DNA from: Bacteroidaceae bacterium
GTDB lineage: Bacteria; Bacteroidota; Bacteroidia; Bacteroidales; Bacteroidaceae
Direction of reading: 5' to 3'
Assembly (NCBI GenBank): GCA_017548075.1
Contig: JAFYNL010000041.1
Span: 1 to 64,000, forward strand
DNA length: 64,000 bases
In this document: positions 60,150 to 64,000 of the stretch, in pieces
Layout: every line of letters begins with the position of its first letter
Numbering within the stretch: the first letter of the stretch is position 1
Notes under the pieces: generated by a model
Databases searched by the model: none
What the model was told of the DNA's origin: nothing
The model's input: the letters and a program-made list of their open reading frames with translations, nothing else
Position numbers and translations under genes: made by a program

Positions 60150-61118
60150 ATGAGAATATTCACCACCCTCTCCCTGCTCCTCGCAATCTGTACAAGCAGT
60201 CTCGCACAAGATCGACTGGCCAGCATTGCGCCTATTGACCACAAGATGCGAGCAATAGACAGCATCTCACTTGTACGACTGAGCGAACAGGAGTCTCTGG
60301 CTGACCTGCAGACCCCTGCAGCTTCACTCTATCCCACTTGGAATAACGACTACACACGCTCTTATGGCGTCTCTCTTCCCTCTGAATACAGAATCGATTT
60401 GAGGAACTTCCACATGCCTTGCGACAGCAGAATGGTTACCAGCCACTATGGCTACCGCCGTTCTTTCCGCCGTCAGCACTATGGAACAGACATTAAGGTG
60501 TTCGTTGGAGACACTATTAGAGCAGCCTTCTCAGGCAAGGTCCGCGTCGTAGCTTTCGAGCGCAGCGGATACGGAAACTATGTAATTATCCGCCATGCCA
60601 ATGGTCTCGAGACCGTTTACGGCCACATGAGTCGCCATCTTGTTAAGGCCAATCAGGTTGTAAGAGCAGGCGATGTCATCGGTCTTGGTGGCAATACAGG
60701 TCGTTCCACAGGTTCACATCTTCACTTCGAGACACGCTTCCTCGGTCAGTTCATCGACCCGGAAAGGCTCTTCGACTTCGAGGCTCAGGATGTGAAAGGC
60801 GACTTCTACCTCTTCCGCTCAAGCGGTCGCGGCACTATGTTGGCAGCTACCGATAACGTTGTAGGCGGTGAAGAGGAAATGAGCGAAGAGGCTGCCAATG
60901 CTCTCATGGCAAAGGAAGCTGAAAGCGAAGCATTCCAGCAGCAAAAGATTCAGCAGATGCGAGCAAAGCCACGCATTCGCAATCATAAGGTTAAATCAGG
61001 TGAAACACTTTCATCTATAGCACGTAAGTACGGCATAACCATCGATCGTCTCTGTCGCATGAACAACATCAAGCGCAATACCGTCCTGCGTACCGGACAG
61101 ATTCTGCGCTATAGCTAA
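60150..61118 (+). CDS. Secreted M23 peptidase with LysM domain
   Basis: The 322-residue protein has a signal peptide (CTSSLAQ) and an M23 (LytM) domain at residues 90-210, with the zinc ligands in HYGTDIKVF and HLHFETRF, and the YGHM motif. A LysM peptidoglycan-binding domain closes the protein (KVKSGETLSSIARKYGITID to LRTGQILRYS). It probably cuts, or when regulated helps others cut, peptidoglycan cross-links during cell growth or division. A helical, acidic link (about 235-270) joins the domains. Confidence 0.92.
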   Translation: MRIFTTLSLLLAICTSSLAQDRLASIAPIDHKMRAIDSISLVRLSEQESLADLQTPAASLYPTWNNDYTRSYGVSLPSEYRIDLRNFHMPCDSRMVTSHYGYRRSFRRQHYGTDIKVFVGDTIRAAFSGKVRVVAFERSGYGNYVIIRHANGLETVYGHMSRHLVKANQVVRAGDVIGLGGNTGRSTGSHLHFETRFLGQFIDPERLFDFEAQDVKGDFYLFRSSGRGTMLAATDNVVGGEEEMSEEAANALMAKEAESEAFQQQKIQQMRAKPRIRNHKVKSGETLSSIARKYGITIDRLCRMNNIKRNTVLRTGQILRYS

Positions 61119-61128
61119 AGACATACAG

Positions 61129-62043
61129 CTAAGCTAACAAGCTTAGAACTGCTTCTACACGCTCCTCCAAAGGGAGCGTGCTTTGTATCCAATGGATTGT
61201 AAAGCCGCGGCGTTCCATGCCGCGGAACCAAGTCATCTGCCGCTTGGCAAACTGATGAATAGCAATCTCCAACTGCTTCACCATCTCGTCATACGAAAGT
61301 TCTCCCAAACAATAAAGTGTCAGATACTTGTATTCCAAGCCATAATAAATAAGGTCTTCGGCTGGAACATGCTTTAAGAGGCGTTGAACTTCGCCTACCA
61401 TATCTTCCTGTTCCAAACGATGACGCAGCCTTTCACTAATGCGTTGACGTCGCAATTCGCGTTCAATGTCAACGCCTATAATAAGGCTATCTATTGCGGG
61501 GAACTCCCTTTCAAGCGTCCCATGCTCGCGATAGTAAGCTTGTATCTCGATGGCACGAATGGCACGCTTCGTTGTATCGAGGTCGGTAACATTGTGCAAT
61601 GTCTTATAGCCCTCGAGAATCTTCTTTAGTTCTTGCAGCGAACAATCTTTCAGTTGCTCACGCAACTCAGGGTTCTCAGGCACAGCTTCCATCTTATAAC
61701 CCTTGAGAACTGACTCTATATAAAGTCCTGTTCCGCCACAAAGGATAGGTCTATGATGACGGGAAAGAATGTTATCATAAGCCACATGGAAGTCCTGCTG
61801 AAAGCGGAAGAGGTTGTACTTCTCCCCTGCCTCACAGATATCAATAAGGTGATAAGGAATATCCTTACCCTCCACATGATAATCAGCAATATCCTTCCCC
61901 GTGCCAATGTCCATGCCACGATACACTTGCCTGCTATCCGCGCTGATGATTTCTGCATCACCAAGTCTGGCAGCAAGATGCGCAGCAAGAGTCGTCTTGC
62001 CCGAAGCTGTAGGACCAAGGATGGTTATAAGTTTGTTGCCCAT
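61129..62043 (-). CDS. miaA: tRNA dimethylallyltransferase (second paralogue)
   Basis: The 304-residue protein has LGPTASGKTTLAAHLAARL, SADSRQVYRGMDIGTGKD and GGTGLYIESVLKG, the MiaA P-loop and tRNA-binding motifs, and ends in a region with FAKRQMTWFRGME typical of the family. The start MGNKLITILGPTASG is preferred over an ATG 7 codons upstream (62064), since a long hairpin at 62056-62092 would otherwise include the upstream start. Two MiaA copies in one genome are usual in this order, and which one is the main A37 modifier is not known. Confidence 0.93.
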   Translation of the reverse strand: MGNKLITILGPTASGKTTLAAHLAARLGDAEIISADSRQVYRGMDIGTGKDIADYHVEGKDIPYHLIDICEAGEKYNLFRFQQDFHVAYDNILSRHHRPILCGGTGLYIESVLKGYKMEAVPENPELREQLKDCSLQELKKILEGYKTLHNVTDLDTTKRAIRAIEIQAYYREHGTLEREFPAIDSLIIGVDIERELRRQRISERLRHRLEQEDMVGEVQRLLKHVPAEDLIYYGLEYKYLTLYCLGELSYDEMVKQLEIAIHQFAKRQMTWFRGMERRGFTIHWIQSTLPLEERVEAVLSLLA

Positions 62044-62055
62044 ATTTGATACACA

Positions 62056-62092
62056 TTTCCCCATCGCTTGCCACTAACAAGCAATGGGGAAA
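62056..62092 (-). promoter_or_regulatory. Long hairpin before miaA2
   Basis: TTTCCCCATCGCTTG and CAAGCAATGGGGAAA pair over 15 bp with one mismatch and a 7-nt loop. It lies between the small peptide stop codon (62116) and the miaA2 start. No run of T follows on the minus strand, so it may be a processing or attenuation structure rather than a plain terminator. Confidence 0.6.
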
Positions 62093-62115
62093 CATGTTGA
62101 GATATAAAAGTACTA

Positions 62116-62274
62116 TTATTCTTCGTTATCGCCCCAGAAGTCCCAATCCTTGTCCTCTTTTGCGAGAACATCCTTGTCTGGATCAGCATCACCATTCTGC
62201 AGGCTAACAGCCATCATGTTGATTACTTCTGCTTCGCTGACCTGCAGCGCAGGTGTCATATATGTCTTTTTCAT
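62116..62274 (-). CDS. Small MKKTY-family peptide
   Basis: The 52-residue peptide starts MKKTYMTPALQVSEAEVINM and ends KEDKDWDFWGDNEE. Like the copy at 5179, its ATG lies exactly one base after the TAA of the NGKK-tailed protein upstream, pointing to coupled translation. It is acidic, with no signal peptide. It belongs to the four-member family described here; the function is unknown. Confidence 0.75.
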   Translation of the reverse strand: MKKTYMTPALQVSEAEVINMMAVSLQNGDADPDKDVLAKEDKDWDFWGDNEE

Positions 62275-62275
62275 A

Positions 62276-64000
62276 TTACTTGAGAATCTTTTTACCGTTA
62301 ATAATGTTAACACCCTTCTGCATCTTATTGATGCGCTGACCTGCGAGATTGTATATAACACCGTTATTATTCTCAAGGTCGTCAATGTTCTTAATGCCTG
62401 TTGCATCATCTTCATTGAAGAAGAAAGCCTTAATGTCGGATGAAACTATCAGATAGCAACGGTTAGCGCCAACTGTAGGCTGTTTGCCTGAAGCAACTTG
62501 ATAGAAGCCAACAGTCTCGTCAACATCCTGAAGAACATAGCTTCCAACAGGAGCCTTGGTGTTTTCATACACACCTGTAAGCAAACCATCAGTAGGAGTG
62601 CCGCTTACTGCAATGCCAAAGCTTTCTACTGATGCCAGGCCATTCTCTGCAAAGAGCACGACAGGCGTATTGGCAGGAATAGCTTGAGCGACCTCGTCAA
62701 GAGTAAGAACTCTGTCAACTACAGAGCTGACTGTATAAGCCTGCACACCAGCAGGAACATTCACAGCATAAGGAGCACAGAAGGTGCCGTACTTAGCTGC
62801 TGCATTAACTGCCATTGTGGCACGAGCATAACCAAGATGAACCTTAACATCGCCCATCTCGCCCAATATGCTTGTAAGGTCAATGGTAATATAGACAACT
62901 ACATGATTCTCGCCAACGAACTGGCCTGTCATATTAACAGGCACACTGCCGCCTGCCATCATGGTAACTGCAGGTCCAAACCATTCGTCGTAAGTAGGAT
63001 CGTCACCTTCCTCTATCTGTATGCCGCCATTGAAGGAGAAAGAGCCATCTTCAGCTATAGTGATGTTATTGACAGCAATGTTGCCAACAGGTGTTGCGCC
63101 ATCGCCTTCGCCAAGCACGAAGTTCTTCAGTACAAAGTTGATATTGTCGTTGTCAAGGGTTTCAACAACCACAGCAGCCACCTGCTTGTCTGTTGTCTGG
63201 CCAGCAACGGTAACATACAGATCCTCGGAATAAGTCTTGGTAGAGACAACCTCAGGACCTACAACAGGCGTCTTGAACTGTATTGCGTACTCTGTGAAGG
63301 AGTTAGGATTGGATGCAATGTCCTCACCTTCTACACGGATGGTCAGCACTGCTGTCTCTTCATCGTAGCTCGTAGTAACAGTTGCGGCCTGACCCTTTAC
63401 TGTATAAGAGAGTTTTGTTTCATCATAAGCAACGGTAGAGAGGTCGTAGCTGGTAGTGCCCTCTGAGAAGTTCAGTGTAGCGCCTTCGAAGGAAAGAGCA
63501 GAGAGCGCATGCCAATAAACAAGTTCCACATCATCGACGGTCACACTATTAGTCACATCATCACCAGTCTTGATAGTGCTGCGGTCATCGAAGAGGCCGT
63601 TAGAAGCAATCACGATGTTCAACTTCTCGGGTGTAGCAGAACTATTATAAGTCAAGGGGAACTCTTGAGTTGTCCAGTTGCTTACAGATGTATTAGCATA
63701 ATACTCGACAGAAGCAATGAGTTCAGCATCATCAGAATGCGTAGGAGGATTATCACCTGTCGCTGTGGCCTTGCCTAAGATATTATGAATACGATCCGTC
63801 ATAGTCACCTTAGTAGCAGTACCCCATCCTATTATGCCAACTGCTGTATTGGAAGGAACGTTTGTCTGTGTCCATGTGCCTTTCCATAAATATGCAATAA
63901 CAGACATATTCTCTTCTTCGCCAGCACTTCTATCACACTTATAAGTGAGACGAACAGCATCAGGATGATAGGTAAACGCAATGCCACCAAACACGCCGCC
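62276..64000 (-). CDS. Secreted calycin-like-domain protein, N-terminus outside window
   Basis: The visible 574 residues have no start or signal peptide because the gene runs past the window edge. The first visible part (KLTYKC-like RLTYKCDRSAGEEENMSV) resembles a carbohydrate-metabolism PCMD-type beta domain. Near the middle EVVSTKTYSEDLYVTVAGQT to PVNMTGQFVGENHVVVYITI suggests a calycin-like lipid- or ligand-binding barrel. The last 160 residues (YGTFCAPYAVNVPAGVQAYT, AIPANTPVVLFAENG) recur in secreted proteins here, including the BtuH-like one. It ends MQKGVNIINGKKILK. The function is not identified. Confidence 0.75.
   Translation of the reverse strand, partial: GGVFGGIAFTYHPDAVRLTYKCDRSAGEEENMSVIAYLWKGTWTQTNVPSNTAVGIIGWGTATKVTMTDRIHNILGKATATGDNPPTHSDDAELIASVEYYANTSVSNWTTQEFPLTYNSSATPEKLNIVIASNGLFDDRSTIKTGDDVTNSVTVDDVELVYWHALSALSFEGATLNFSEGTTSYDLSTVAYDETKLSYTVKGQAATVTTSYDEETAVLTIRVEGEDIASNPNSFTEYAIQFKTPVVGPEVVSTKTYSEDLYVTVAGQTTDKQVAAVVVETLDNDNINFVLKNFVLGEGDGATPVGNIAVNNITIAEDGSFSFNGGIQIEEGDDPTYDEWFGPAVTMMAGGSVPVNMTGQFVGENHVVVYITIDLTSILGEMGDVKVHLGYARATMAVNAAAKYGTFCAPYAVNVPAGVQAYTVSSVVDRVLTLDEVAQAIPANTPVVLFAENGLASVESFGIAVSGTPTDGLLTGVYENTKAPVGSYVLQDVDETVGFYQVASGKQPTVGANRCYLIVSSDIKAFFFNEDDATGIKNIDDLENNNGVIYNLAGQRINKMQKGVNIINGKKILK

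Noticed and set aside
31724..62043. The second miaA as an assembly duplication
   Set aside because: The two proteins differ throughout in sequence and have different neighbours. Two MiaA paralogues are normal in this group.

Overview
This window is chromosomal DNA of a member of the Bacteroidota, most likely a Bacteroidales/Prevotellaceae species. The pointers are: many promoters of the Bacteroidota type (a TTTG-like -33 box, 19-20 nt, then TAnnTTTG); an lpxC-fabZ gene fusion; two miaA paralogues; outer-membrane TonB-dependent proteins; and six large secreted proteins whose C-termini end in a short 'NGKK'-type tail. No prophage, insertion sequence or CRISPR array is visible.

Layout. 1-5.1 kb: the 3' part of gap, then two divergent gene pairs (flippase-like membrane protein + CDP-alcohol phosphotransferase; HisC-type PLP enzyme + LicC-like nucleotidyltransferase) that look like one head-group or lipid-modification pathway. 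5.2-12.9 kb: a vitamin B12 uptake operon on the minus strand (cobalamin riboswitch, btuB, a BtuG-like propeller, a large BtuH-like protein with two DUF4465 domains, and a small peptide). 13-19.4 kb: two tandem cassettes, each a secreted adhesin-like protein followed by a small peptide of the same family. 19.5-23.8 kb: GDP-fucose synthesis (manC, gmd, fcl) with a GH10 xylanase. 24-29.1 kb: an rRNA methyltransferase (NOL1/NOP2/Sun) and a Tat-exported oxidoreductase + 3-keto-glycoside hydrolase pair. 29.3-39.6 kb: a long minus-strand operon, purM, small membrane protein, prfA, pyrF, lpxD, lpxC-fabZ, lpxA, pRiA4b-like, miaA, pbp1A. 40-46 kb: small genes, tRNA-Ser(UGA), DUF554, BRCT, lipoprotein, hotdog and PLD genes. 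46-55.7 kb: a glycine-tailed outer-membrane protein, dihydroorotase, an SGNH hydrolase and a giant three-module secreted protein. 56.4-64 kb: guaA, tolC, ndk, a LysM/M23 protein, miaA2, and a further peptide + secreted-protein pair cut by the window edge.

Two patterns stand out and are not explained by ordinary gene content. First, ten intergenic loci carry tandem, degenerate 22-bp repeats of one family (core AACGTGTTA followed by CGTTTGCAAA). All lie at boundaries between transcription units, several starting right at a stop codon, and none is inside an operon. Second, four short genes encode peptides that start MKKTY(M/L)(T/I)P and end in an acidic, Trp-containing motif. Each lies directly downstream of a gene for a secreted protein with the NGKK tail, twice with a 1-nt gap. 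Both patterns deserve genome-wide follow-up.

All calls come from reading the sequence and recalled family knowledge; no database search was run.
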